Source of the DNA: Monoglobus sp964442605
GTDB lineage: Bacteria; Bacillota; Clostridia; Monoglobales; Monoglobaceae
NCBI GenBank assembly: GCA_964442605.1
Contig: CAYTZR010000015.1
Coordinates: forward strand, 1-43,493
DNA: 43,493 nt
Reading direction: 5' to 3'
Part shown: positions 23,119 to 31,534 of the stretch, piece after piece
How positions within the stretch are numbered: the first letter of the stretch is position 1
How the letters are laid out: each line of letters starts with the position of its first letter
The notes under the pieces: model-generated
The model's input: the letters and a program-made list of their open reading frames with translations, nothing else
Databases searched by the model: none
What the model was told of the DNA's origin: nothing
Translations under genes and position numbers: made by a program

Positions 23119-23637
23119 TTACAGCAGCTTTTTTATTATACTATCGCACTTTTTAATTGTAAATTGTACAGCAGCGCCTATAAATGCTCCGGTTATTATT
23201 CCCGCTATGATCAGATAGGGCAAATACCAGAATATTCCCACGGTTGAAGTCATGAGAACCGCAACGGTAATTTGCGCCGCATTATGTACTGTTGCGCCGA
23301 CTACGCTTATTGCCCATAAATTTTTAATCGGCAAAAGCTTAAGCAGCAGTGTTTCGCATATCAGACACAAAATTCCTCCTGTCATACTGTATGCCAAAGC
23401 CGTTATCTGGCCGGTAAAAACACAACCCAGAAAGACTCGGATAACCAGAATAATAAACGCGTCGCGCGGACCGAGAACAACAAGCGCAAACAGAGTAACA
23501 ACATTGGCAAGACCGAGTTTAATTCCGGGTATTGCGGTAAGAGGCGGAATTGCCGATTCGATAACAAAAATTGTCAGGGCTACCGCGGTAAGTACTCCCA
23601 TAAGCGCCATGTGTTTTATTTTTTTTGAATTGTTCAT
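23119..23637 (-). CDS. Gx transporter family membrane protein (heptaprenyl diphosphate synthase component I-like)
   Basis: A 172-residue protein with about five membrane spans (near 11-27, 46-65, 80-98, 106-122, 137-157). It has the patterns AIPGIKLGLANVVTLFALVVLGPRDAF and GPRDAFIILVIRVFLGCVFTG typical of the Gx/HepS-I family, which resembles the substrate-binding subunits of ECF transporters. The older label as a component of heptaprenyl diphosphate synthase is doubtful. It starts 3 nt after the NusG-II gene stop, with SD AGGAAGGTG in that gene's end, so the two form one operon. This pair is common in Clostridia. Substrate unknown. Confidence 0.85.
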   Translation of the reverse strand: MNNSKKIKHMALMGVLTAVALTIFVIESAIPPLTAIPGIKLGLANVVTLFALVVLGPRDAFIILVIRVFLGCVFTGQITALAYSMTGGILCLICETLLLKLLPIKNLWAISVVGATVHNAAQITVAVLMTSTVGIFWYLPYLIIAGIITGAFIGAAVQFTIKKCDSIIKKLL

Positions 23638-23640
23638 GCT

Positions 23641-24021
23641 TCACCTTCCTACAACAGCATCAATTTCGTTGTCCCCGCCTGTCTTTATTTGAATAGTCAG
23701 TCTGTGCGGCAGGCATACTATAGGATATGTGCCGCTGTCTATTTTTCCTTGAATTACACATACCTTGTCAGGGCAGTCAGCTTCAGAAACGGAAATAGTT
23801 CCGCTTTCAACATGTACGATATTATAGCCGCCGTCATCGCTGTCTATCCGAATGTCGTAGGGCTCGTCAACGCTGTTTAAGTCTATGGCTTGTACTGTAT
23901 TTCCGTTAAGTATAATTTCCGCGATTTTAGAGTTATTTGAGCCGATACGTGAAAAAATTATAATCGCTGCGCAGGCGGCGGCGATGAGCGCAAATATTAT
24001 GATTAGAGTTTTGTTTTTCAT
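23641..24021 (-). CDS. NusG domain II-containing membrane-anchored protein
   Basis: A 126-residue protein with one N-terminal membrane anchor (about 4-24) and an extracytoplasmic domain of the NusG domain II type (ISVSEADCPDKVCVIQGKI, then VCLPHRLTIQI). Three cysteines (two in DCPDKVC, one in VCLPH) are the conserved ones of the family. These proteins are found next to Gx transporters and flavin-transfer or electron-transport genes in Clostridia, but their role is not established. It is the first gene of a two-gene operon from the promoter at 24075-24103. Confidence 0.88.
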   Translation of the reverse strand: MKNKTLIIIFALIAAACAAIIIFSRIGSNNSKIAEIILNGNTVQAIDLNSVDEPYDIRIDSDDGGYNIVHVESGTISVSEADCPDKVCVIQGKIDSGTYPIVCLPHRLTIQIKTGGDNEIDAVVGR

Positions 24022-24074
24022 ATGCCGTCCTTTATTATCTTTTTTAAGAATTCCAACAACTTTATTTTAAATAG

Positions 24075-24103
24075 ATTATAACACAGGTTTAGTGAGTTTA
24101 CAA
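24075..24103 (-). promoter_or_regulatory. Sigma-A promoter of the NusG-II/Gx operon
   Basis: On the minus strand TTGTAA (24103-24098), a 17-bp spacer and TATAAT (24080-24075) precede the start codon at 24021 by about 54 nt. The gap 24022-24342 between the divergent genes also holds promoters for the plus-strand gene and nothing else recognisable. Confidence 0.75.
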
Positions 24104-24133
24104 CTGTATTTAACCGGATATTTAATTTAGGTA

Positions 24134-24162
24134 TTTACGCTGTACAAGCTTTATGGTATAAT
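24134..24162 (+). promoter_or_regulatory. Possible distal promoter of pncB
   Basis: TTTACG (24134-24139), a 17-bp spacer and TATAAT (24157-24162). The -10 is perfect, the -35 has two mismatches. It would give a leader of about 170 nt, within which no clear riboswitch-like fold was seen. Confidence 0.45.
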
Positions 24163-24243
24163 ATTTTCAGGGTGTTTATGCATTTTGTCAAGTTTTAATG
24201 TATCAGACGAAAATCTTTTGTAAGATTTCTGTTAAATTTTATA

Positions 24244-24272
24244 TTGTATAAAATTGACGAAAATGGTATACT
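24244..24272 (+). promoter_or_regulatory. Sigma-A promoter of pncB
   Basis: TTGTAT (24244-24249), a 17-bp spacer and TATACT (24267-24272) lie 70 nt before the pncB ATG at 24343. Confidence 0.65.
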
Positions 24273-24342
24273 GTAATTGGTTAGTGTATGTAAACTTAGA
24301 TAAGTGTCAAAAATTATTATTGCGCTTGGAGTGAATATTTTT

Positions 24343-25773
24343 ATGAATTATACCATGCTTACTGACTTTTACGAAATCACTATGTCTAACGGATATTTAA
24401 AGTGCGGCATAGGCGATAGGATAGCGTATTTTGATATGTACTTTCGTCAAGCTCCGGACGGAGCGGGACTGGCGGTTATGGCTGGTGTTGAGCAGCTTAT
24501 TAAATATTTGACAAATCTGAAATTTTCCGATGAGGATATACGTTATCTGCGTGATAAGGGCATGTTTTGCGAGGAGTTTTTGGATTATCTTAAAAACTTC
24601 AAGTTTGAGTGTGATGTTTGGGCTATTCCCGAGGGAACCCCTATATTCCCCAACGAGCCTATTGTCACGGTGCGCGGCCCCGTAATACAGGCGCAGTTTA
24701 TAGAAACAATGATATTGCTTACCATAAATCACCAGAGTCTTATCGCGACAAAGAGCAATCGTATAGTAAGAGCGGCGGGGGATATACCTGTTATGGAGTT
24801 TGGCTCAAGGCGCGCACAGGGTTATGACGGCGCTATTTACGGCTCCCGCGCAGCCTATATCGGCGGAGTTTGCGGAACCGCCTGTACTATATCCGATCAG
24901 ATGTTCGGGGTTCCCGCTCTCGGAACCATGGCGCACAGCTGGGTTCAGAGCTTTGATACTGAATATGACGCTTTCCGCGCTTACGCGGAGTGCTATCCCG
25001 AAAACTGCACTCTGCTCGTTGACACATATAATGTATTAAAAAGTGGAATACCCAATGCGATACGGGTGTTTGACGAGGTGCTTAGACCGAAGGGAATTAC
25101 AAAATGCGGAATAAGAATTGACAGCGGTGATATAACCTACCTCTCACAAAAGGCAAGAAAAATGCTGGATGATGCCGGCTGGACGGAGGCTACAATTTGT
25201 GCCTCCAACTCTCTGGACGAATATATCATACGCGATATATTGCTGCAGGGTGCGAAAATCGATTCATTCGGAGTCGGCGAAAGACTTATTACATCAAAGT
25301 CAGAACCTGTTTTCGGCGGGGTGTACAAGCTTGTCGCCATGGAGCATAACGGCAAGGTAATTCCAAAGATTAAAATAAGCGAGAATGTCCAAAAAATCAC
25401 AAATCCTTATTTTAAAAAGGTGGTGCGTCTGTATTCAAACGATACAGGTATGGCAATAGCGGATGTGCTGACCGCGTTTGATGAAACAATAGATGATACC
25501 AAGCCGTATGAAATTTTTGACCCGTTAAATACGTGGAAGCGTAAAACGGTTTCCAATTTCAAGGCGGTGGAAATTCAGGTTCCGATATTTAAACACGGCG
25601 AGCTTGTATATAAATCGCCGTCGCTTAAAGAGATAAAGGATTATGCCAAGCGTGAGCTTGACCTTATATGGGATGAGGTCAAGCGTTTTGAAAATCCGCA
25701 TACGTATTATGTGGACTTGTCCCAAAAGCTGTGGGGTATAAGATATGATATGCTTAAAACTCACAATGTATAA
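24343..25773 (+). CDS. pncB: Nicotinate phosphoribosyltransferase
   Basis: A 476-residue enzyme that joins nicotinate and PRPP (with ATP) to make nicotinate mononucleotide in NAD salvage. Family landmarks are MLTDFYEITMSNGYLK near the start, EFGSRRAQGYDGAIYGSRA (152-170), LGTMAHSW with His198 (the phosphorylated histidine by family analogy), LLVDTYNVLKSGIPNAI and GIRIDSGDITYLSQKAR. The frame is open from GTG 24304. ATG 24343 is chosen for its GGAGTG (24328-24333) and family N-terminus. The PRPP synthetase gene follows by 78 nt, so supply and use of PRPP are probably co-expressed. Confidence 0.95.
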   Translation: MNYTMLTDFYEITMSNGYLKCGIGDRIAYFDMYFRQAPDGAGLAVMAGVEQLIKYLTNLKFSDEDIRYLRDKGMFCEEFLDYLKNFKFECDVWAIPEGTPIFPNEPIVTVRGPVIQAQFIETMILLTINHQSLIATKSNRIVRAAGDIPVMEFGSRRAQGYDGAIYGSRAAYIGGVCGTACTISDQMFGVPALGTMAHSWVQSFDTEYDAFRAYAECYPENCTLLVDTYNVLKSGIPNAIRVFDEVLRPKGITKCGIRIDSGDITYLSQKARKMLDDAGWTEATICASNSLDEYIIRDILLQGAKIDSFGVGERLITSKSEPVFGGVYKLVAMEHNGKVIPKIKISENVQKITNPYFKKVVRLYSNDTGMAIADVLTAFDETIDDTKPYEIFDPLNTWKRKTVSNFKAVEIQVPIFKHGELVYKSPSLKEIKDYAKRELDLIWDEVKRFENPHTYYVDLSQKLWGIRYDMLKTHNV

Positions 25774-25816
25774 CTCAGTAAAAATTAAATAAATTTCTAT
25801 ATAAAGAAAGGTATAA

Positions 25817-25835
25817 CGTGAAAGTTCCTTTCACG
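25817..25835 (+). promoter_or_regulatory. Hairpin directly before the prs ribosome-binding site
   Basis: CGTGAAAG (25817-25824) and CTTTCACG (25828-25835) form a perfect 8-bp stem with the loop TTC, 4 nt before the GGAG (25840-25843) of prs. It could tune translation or be an mRNA cleavage site. No T-run follows. Confidence 0.5.
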
Positions 25836-25851
25836 GAATGGAGATTTTATT

Positions 25852-26997
25852 ATGCAAGAAAATCCGGTGCAGGTTTATAATTTGGACAGATTGGGAATTA
25901 TCGGCATGAAGGGCTGTGAGGAAATTGCGGAAAAGGTCGATATGCACCTCAGAACTTTTGTTGCCCAGAGTGGCGCGCATGTTGATAGCTTTTTAATTCC
26001 GACAAATTGTCCGAGATTTGGAACGGGAGAGGCAAAGGCTGTTATTTCCCACTCGGTCAGAACATATGACATCTATATTATTTGTGATCCGTTTAATTAC
26101 AGTGTTACCTATAAAATGTACGGAATGGATCATCCTATGAGCCCCGATGATCATTATCAGGACTTAAAGAGAATTATCTCCGCGCTCGGCGGAAAGCCAA
26201 AGCGTATTACTGTTATCATGCCAATGATGTACGAGGGCAGACAGCATAGGAGAATTGCGAGAGAGTCTTTGGACTGCGCGATAATGCTGCAGGAGCTTGC
26301 GAATATGGGCGTTGATAACTTTATTACGTTTGACGCGCATGATTCAAGGGTACAGAACGCTATTCCGCTGAAAAGCTTTGAGAATGTACGTCCTACATAT
26401 CAGATGATAAAGGCGTGTCTTAAATACCGGTCTGAAATTATCTTGGACGCGGATAACACGTTGATTGTTTCTCCGGATGAGGGAGCAATGGGCAGATGTA
26501 TGTACTACTCATCGGTACTGGGCATGGATCTTGGAATGTTCTATAAGAGAAGGGATTATTCCAAAGTCATAAACGGCAAAAACCCAATCGTCGCTCATGA
26601 ATTTTTGGGCAAGGATATTACCGACAAGAACGTAATCGTGGTTGATGACATGATTGCCTCGGGCGAATCCATGATTGATGTCGCGAGGGAGCTTAAAAAG
26701 AGAAAAGCAAAGCGTGTAATCGTTTTTGCGTCATTCGGACTGTTCACCGAGGGTGTTGAGAAGTTTAACAAGGCGAATGAGGAAGGCTTAATAGATGCGG
26801 TATTTACCACCAACACTGTTTACAGAAGACCTGATGTAAAGGCAAGCAAGTGGTATCATGAGGTTGATATGTCAAAGTTTATCGGTTTAATTATAAGACA
26901 GATTAACGGCGACAAATCAATCGGAGAGTTGCTGACACCTATTGAGAGAATAAATAAGATTTTGGATAAATACAAAAGCGGAAAGATTGATTGTTAA
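25852..26997 (+). CDS. prs: Ribose-phosphate pyrophosphokinase (long clostridial form)
   Basis: A 381-residue PRPP synthetase, about 65 residues longer than the usual 315-residue enzyme. The extra length is in the N-terminal third and is typical of a clostridial subgroup. Motifs are MPMMYEGRQHRR (flexible-loop region), FDAHDSRVQNAIP, VSPDEGAMGR and the PRPP loop VIVVDDMIASGES (261-273). It makes PRPP from ribose 5-phosphate and ATP for nucleotide and NAD synthesis. The gene follows pncB, its likely consumer. Its stop (26995-26997) is one base before the miaB ATG. Confidence 0.93.
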   Translation: MQENPVQVYNLDRLGIIGMKGCEEIAEKVDMHLRTFVAQSGAHVDSFLIPTNCPRFGTGEAKAVISHSVRTYDIYIICDPFNYSVTYKMYGMDHPMSPDDHYQDLKRIISALGGKPKRITVIMPMMYEGRQHRRIARESLDCAIMLQELANMGVDNFITFDAHDSRVQNAIPLKSFENVRPTYQMIKACLKYRSEIILDADNTLIVSPDEGAMGRCMYYSSVLGMDLGMFYKRRDYSKVINGKNPIVAHEFLGKDITDKNVIVVDDMIASGESMIDVARELKKRKAKRVIVFASFGLFTEGVEKFNKANEEGLIDAVFTTNTVYRRPDVKASKWYHEVDMSKFIGLIIRQINGDKSIGELLTPIERINKILDKYKSGKIDC

Positions 26998-26998
26998 T

Positions 26999-28450
26999 AT
27001 GGCGCGGATTGAAAGAAAAACACATATTACCGAAGAAGAAATTTCGAGGCAAAGGGACTACATGGCGCGGGTGAAGGCTATTAACGCCCGTAGAGAAACA
27101 CCGCCCGCGGCGTTTGTGGAAACATACGGATGTCAGCAAAACTCCAGTGATTCCGAGAAACTTATGGGAATGCTGCGTGATATGGGATATGAGCTTAAAA
27201 ACGAAATAAGCGGAGCGGACTTGGTACTATATAATACCTGTGCCGTCAGAGAAAACGCGGAGCTGAGAGTATTCGGCAATCTCGGAGCGCTTAAACACAG
27301 GAAGCGTAAAAATCCCGGGATGATAATCGGTGTCTGCGGCTGCATGATGCAGCAGGAGCATATTGCGAACACAATAAAATCAAAATACAAGCATGTGGAT
27401 ATAGTGTTCGGAACTCATGCTCTTTACAGATTTCCAAAGATTTTGTGCGATGCTCTGGACGGGACGAGAGTTTTTGACATTGAAGATGAGCGCGGCTCAA
27501 TATGTGAGGAAATCCCCGTTCAGCGCGGGGCGCCCCCGCTGGCAAAGGTTCCGATTATGTACGGATGCGACAATTTTTGCACCTACTGTATTGTGCCGTA
27601 TGTTCGCGGCAGAGAGCGCAGCCGCGCAGCCGAGGATATTTTAAATGAATGTCAGAGTGTCGCAAGCTCCGGCTACAAGGAGATTATGCTTCTGGGTCAG
27701 AATGTTAATTCCTACGGCAACGATTTAAGCGGTGGATTGAGCTTTGCCGAGCTTTTGGAGAAGGTATGCCGAGTAGACGGTATTGAGCGTGTCAGATTTA
27801 TGACAAGCCACCCGAAGGATATATCCGATGAGCTGATTGCGGTTATGGCGAGAGAGCCTAAGATATGCAAGCAGCTGCATTTGCCTATACAGAGCGGTTC
27901 GGACAGGATTTTAAAAGCCATGAACCGCAGGTATACAAGAGCGGAATATATGGACAAAATAACAAAGGTGCGTGCCGCTATGCCGGATATTGTGCTGACA
28001 ACGGATATAATTGTCGGCTTTCCCGGGGAAACAGACGAGGATTTCAACGATACCATCAACGTGCTTAAAGAGGTTGAGTATGACATGATATTTTCGTTTA
28101 TATATTCTAAGCGTAAGGGAACTCCGGCGGCGGAAATGCCTGATTGTATGACAGATGAGGAAAAGCACGGAAATTTCGATAAAATGCTCAGGGTTCAAAA
28201 TGAGATTTCAAGGCGAAAGAATGATGCGTATTTAGGCTCTGTGCAAAAGGTTCTCGTAGAGGGAGTAAGCAAGACAAATGCGGAAAACTTGACCGGCAGA
28301 ACCGATGGCGGCAAGGTCGTTAACATAAAGTGCGGAGATATGAGCGGAAGCGAAAGGCAATGTTGGGTTGGGAAAACGGTTTCGGTTAAAATAACGGAAA
28401 CACAGACATGGTCGCTGCTTGGCGAATTGATTGAATTGATAGAAGATTAA
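26999..28450 (+). CDS. miaB: tRNA-2-methylthio-N6-dimethylallyladenosine synthase MiaB
   Basis: A 483-residue methylthiotransferase. The N-terminal domain holds Cys45, Cys81 and Cys115 for the sacrificial auxiliary [4Fe-4S] cluster. The radical SAM motif is CDNFCTYC (Cys190, Cys194, Cys197). A C-terminal TRAM domain covers about 415-480. It adds methylthio at C2 of i6A37 in tRNA, acting after MiaA, which is encoded at 33502-34374. A TTG at 26987 is an in-frame alternative. The ATG at 26999 directly after the prs stop suggests translational coupling, because no good SD is visible for either. The first 35 residues form a charged extension common in Gram-positives. Confidence 0.96.
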   Translation: MARIERKTHITEEEISRQRDYMARVKAINARRETPPAAFVETYGCQQNSSDSEKLMGMLRDMGYELKNEISGADLVLYNTCAVRENAELRVFGNLGALKHRKRKNPGMIIGVCGCMMQQEHIANTIKSKYKHVDIVFGTHALYRFPKILCDALDGTRVFDIEDERGSICEEIPVQRGAPPLAKVPIMYGCDNFCTYCIVPYVRGRERSRAAEDILNECQSVASSGYKEIMLLGQNVNSYGNDLSGGLSFAELLEKVCRVDGIERVRFMTSHPKDISDELIAVMAREPKICKQLHLPIQSGSDRILKAMNRRYTRAEYMDKITKVRAAMPDIVLTTDIIVGFPGETDEDFNDTINVLKEVEYDMIFSFIYSKRKGTPAAEMPDCMTDEEKHGNFDKMLRVQNEISRRKNDAYLGSVQKVLVEGVSKTNAENLTGRTDGGKVVNIKCGDMSGSERQCWVGKTVSVKITETQTWSLLGELIELIED

Positions 28451-28460
28451 AGGAGAAGCT

Positions 28461-28856
28461 ATGAATAACGATGAGATTTTTGAAAAAGCAAGAGAACTGG
28501 GCGAACTGATAAGGAACAGTGAAACCAAAAAGAGATCGGACGAAACAAGCAAGGCTTTACTTGAAAACGAAGAGGCAAAAGGCCTCATTGATAATTATAA
28601 TAGAATAAGAGAGGAAAAGACCGCTGAATATGCGGATAAGCAGCCTACACAGGAGGAGGCGCAAAAGGTCAATGACTTTTTGCAGGCAGAATTTGAAGAA
28701 CTGGCAAAGAACAGTGTTATCAAGGAATATCTTGAGGCTGCGAGAGATTATGAGATGCTTTTGGGACGTATGGACGGCATACTCAAGCATTTTATAGTCG
28801 GCGAGCATGAGCAGAGCTGCGGCGGAAGCTGCTCTACTTGCGGCGGTTGTCATTAA
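28461..28856 (+). CDS. YlbF/YmcA-family protein with C-terminal cysteine cluster
   Basis: A 131-residue, mostly helical protein of the Com_YlbF family. It shows EIFEKARELGELIRNSETKK, then the conserved DFLQAEFEELAKNSVIKEYLEA. The tail has Cys120, Cys124, Cys127 and Cys130 (CGGSCSTCGGCH). In Bacillus, RicA (YmcA) and RicF (YlbF) form a complex with RicT that binds [4Fe-4S] clusters through C-terminal cysteines and steers RNase Y. The gene order miaB-ymcA-(cotE)-mutS-mutL in Bacillus matches the order here without cotE. The product is therefore probably the RicA/RicF equivalent, an inference. mutS begins 2 nt after its stop. Confidence 0.88.
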   Translation: MNNDEIFEKARELGELIRNSETKKRSDETSKALLENEEAKGLIDNYNRIREEKTAEYADKQPTQEEAQKVNDFLQAEFEELAKNSVIKEYLEAARDYEMLLGRMDGILKHFIVGEHEQSCGGSCSTCGGCH

Positions 28857-28858
28857 TC

Positions 28859-31501
28859 ATGATAATAGATAAGAATAAATTGACGCCGATGATGCGTCAG
28901 TATTTTGAGGTCAAGGATCAATACAGCGACTGCATACTCATGTACAGGCTGGGTGATTTTTACGAGATGTTTTTTGATGATGCCTGTATTGCGTCCAAAA
29001 TTCTGGAAATAGCCCTGACCGGCAAAAACTGCGGTCTTGAGGAACGTGCGCCGATGTGCGGCGTTCCGTTTCATTCTGTGGACAGTTATATAGTAAAGCT
29101 GGTATCAGCCGGATATAACGTTGCGGTGTGCGAACAGGTAGAGGATCCGTCCGAAGCGAAGGGCATCGTGCGGCGCGAGGTTGTTCGTTTGGTTACTCCG
29201 GGAACCATAATGGACACAACGGCGCTTGATGACCAAAGGAATAATTATCTCTGTGCGTTCTGCCGCGGCGATGACAGCGTGGGTCTGGCTTTTGCGGATA
29301 TTACCACCGGCGAGGTTTTTGCCGGAGAGTATACCGGCGCGAATATTGAGAACGATATACTTAACGCGCTCACAAGATTTATTCCGACGGAAATTATTAT
29401 GAATATGAAAGCGTATGAAGATACTAAGCTTGTGGATATGCTAAAGCACAAGCTTAGTTGTTTTGTGCGAAATTATTACGATTGGACGTTTTCGCCTGAG
29501 GAAGGCGAAAAAACAGTAACGGAGCAGTACGGCACGGAAGTAACTGCGGATTTAAAGGGCGCAAGCGGTCTTATGATATGTGCTCTGGGCAGTGCGCTCC
29601 ATTATTTAAAAGAAACACAAAAGACTGAGCTTACGGGAATAAAGGAGCCTGAAATAATTTCAGATACCGGTAGGATGCAGATTGACATGTACAGCATGAG
29701 AAATCTGGAGATTACCGAAACCATAAGAGAGCGTTCGCAAAAGGGCAGCTTGCTTAATGTTCTGAACAAAACAAAGACATCTATGGGCGGACGACTGCTC
29801 AGAAAGATGATAACAGCGCCTCTCATAAACCGAATTGCCATACAAAATCGGCTGTACGCGGTTGCGGAGCTTTACAAAAACCCCATGCTGCGCGAGGAAA
29901 TTATTGATTTATTAAAGGGCATAACCGATATAGAAAGGACAATTACCAGAGTCGTATATAAGACTGCCAATTGTCATGATTTGTTAAGCTTAAAAAACTC
30001 GTTCGCTCAGCTCCCGAGACTGCGCGAGCTGCTTTGCGGCTGTGAAAGCAAGCTGATAGGCGAGCAGCTTAAGCGTTTTAATGATTTGAGCGACTTGTAT
30101 AAGCTTATAGACGATACAATTGACAAGGATGCACCGGTAGCGCTTCGTAACGGAAAAATGATTAAGGACGGGGCGGATTCTGAGCTTGACAAGGTCAGAG
30201 ATACCCTAAAAAACGGCAGAGAGTGGCTGAATGTTCTTGTAGAGGAAGAAAAAAAGCGCAGCGGAATAAAGAATATGAAGCTGGGATATAACAAGGTTTT
30301 CGGCTATTATATAGAGGTCAGCAAGTCAAATACCGGTAACGTGCCGGATTATTTTATCAGAAAGCAGACCTTAGTTAACGCCGAAAGATATATTACTCCC
30401 AAGATAAAGGAGCTGGAAGATGAAATCATAAATGCCGATACAAGGGTTACCGATTTGGAATACAGCCTGTTCTGCCGTGTCCGCGACAAGGTGGCGGAAA
30501 GCTGTGACCGCGTCCGCGAGACGGCATCGGTAATAGCAATGATTGATGTTTTGTGTTCCTTTGCTGCTGTTGCGGAGGCGAGAAACTATGTTATGCCCAC
30601 AGTCAACAATTCGGACAGGATAGTAATACGCGACGGACGGCACCCGGTAGTCGAGGCGATAAATCAATCGGGGATATTTATCGCAAACGATACATATCTT
30701 GACAACGGTGATAATCAGATTGCTATAATTACAGGTCCCAATATGGCGGGCAAATCCACATATATGCGTCAGATTGCGGTAATAGTTTTAATGGCGCAGA
30801 TAGGCAGCTTTGTTCCCGCAAGCTCTGCGGAAATCGGAATTGTGGACAGGATTTTTACAAGGGTTGGGGCAAGCGATGATTTAAGCTCGGGCGACAGCAC
30901 ATTTATGGTAGAGATGAAGGAGGTTGCTTATATTCTGAACAACGCTACTCCCAAAAGCCTTGTTATACTTGACGAGATAGGCAGAGGCACAAGCACATAT
31001 GACGGGCTGAGTATTGCATGGGCTGTTGTCGAGCATATTGCGGATGTAAAAAAATGCGGCGCGAAAACTCTGTTCGCGACTCATTATCATGAGCTTACGG
31101 AGCTTGAGGAAAAAATAAGCAATGTCAAAAACTACTGTATAGCGGTCAAGAAAAATGGCGATGATATTACGTTTTTGAGAAAGATAATCAGGGGCGGCGC
31201 GGACGAGAGTTACGGTGTAGAGGTTGCGGCGCTCGCGGGGGTCAAAAGATCGGTTATAAAGCGCGCCAAGGAGATTGCGGGAATGCTTGAGAGCAGAGAG
31301 CAAAAAACAGTTAATACCGCCAAAATCAGAACCGGAGGCGGCGGGCGCAAGCAGAAGCATGATGAGAACCAGATTGACTTTTTTGCTCAGACAGACAACG
31401 CTGTAATATCACAGCTTAAAGAGATGGATTTGAACACAATGACGCCTGTTGAGGCGCTTACAAAGCTCTATGATTTACAGGCAAAGGCTAAGAAAATGTA
31501 A
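28859..31501 (+). CDS. mutS: DNA mismatch repair protein MutS
   Basis: An 880-residue MutS. The mismatch-reading Phe-X-Glu is Phe34-Tyr35-Glu36 in LGDFYEMFFDDA. The connector, lever and clamp regions follow. The ATPase has Walker A GPNMAGKST (626-634), SSGDSTFMVEMKE, Walker B LVILDEIGRGTSTYDG and the switch histidine in LFATHYHELTEL. The C-terminal tail ends in the usual helix-turn-helix segment (MTPVEALTKLYDLQAKAK). The frame is open from TTG 28838. ATG 28859, just past the ylbF-like stop, gives the normal N-terminus. It recognises base mismatches and recruits MutL, encoded 33 nt downstream. Confidence 0.97.
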   Translation: MIIDKNKLTPMMRQYFEVKDQYSDCILMYRLGDFYEMFFDDACIASKILEIALTGKNCGLEERAPMCGVPFHSVDSYIVKLVSAGYNVAVCEQVEDPSEAKGIVRREVVRLVTPGTIMDTTALDDQRNNYLCAFCRGDDSVGLAFADITTGEVFAGEYTGANIENDILNALTRFIPTEIIMNMKAYEDTKLVDMLKHKLSCFVRNYYDWTFSPEEGEKTVTEQYGTEVTADLKGASGLMICALGSALHYLKETQKTELTGIKEPEIISDTGRMQIDMYSMRNLEITETIRERSQKGSLLNVLNKTKTSMGGRLLRKMITAPLINRIAIQNRLYAVAELYKNPMLREEIIDLLKGITDIERTITRVVYKTANCHDLLSLKNSFAQLPRLRELLCGCESKLIGEQLKRFNDLSDLYKLIDDTIDKDAPVALRNGKMIKDGADSELDKVRDTLKNGREWLNVLVEEEKKRSGIKNMKLGYNKVFGYYIEVSKSNTGNVPDYFIRKQTLVNAERYITPKIKELEDEIINADTRVTDLEYSLFCRVRDKVAESCDRVRETASVIAMIDVLCSFAAVAEARNYVMPTVNNSDRIVIRDGRHPVVEAINQSGIFIANDTYLDNGDNQIAIITGPNMAGKSTYMRQIAVIVLMAQIGSFVPASSAEIGIVDRIFTRVGASDDLSSGDSTFMVEMKEVAYILNNATPKSLVILDEIGRGTSTYDGLSIAWAVVEHIADVKKCGAKTLFATHYHELTELEEKISNVKNYCIAVKKNGDDITFLRKIIRGGADESYGVEVAALAGVKRSVIKRAKEIAGMLESREQKTVNTAKIRTGGGGRKQKHDENQIDFFAQTDNAVISQLKEMDLNTMTPVEALTKLYDLQAKAKKM

Positions 31502-31534
31502 GCTGAAAATGTATTTTGTACGGAGGTGATAGCC

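Noticed and set aside
23062..23692. Plus-strand frames opposite the Gx transporter gene
   Set aside because: They overlap a well-supported minus-strand membrane protein and have no SD or recognisable domain.
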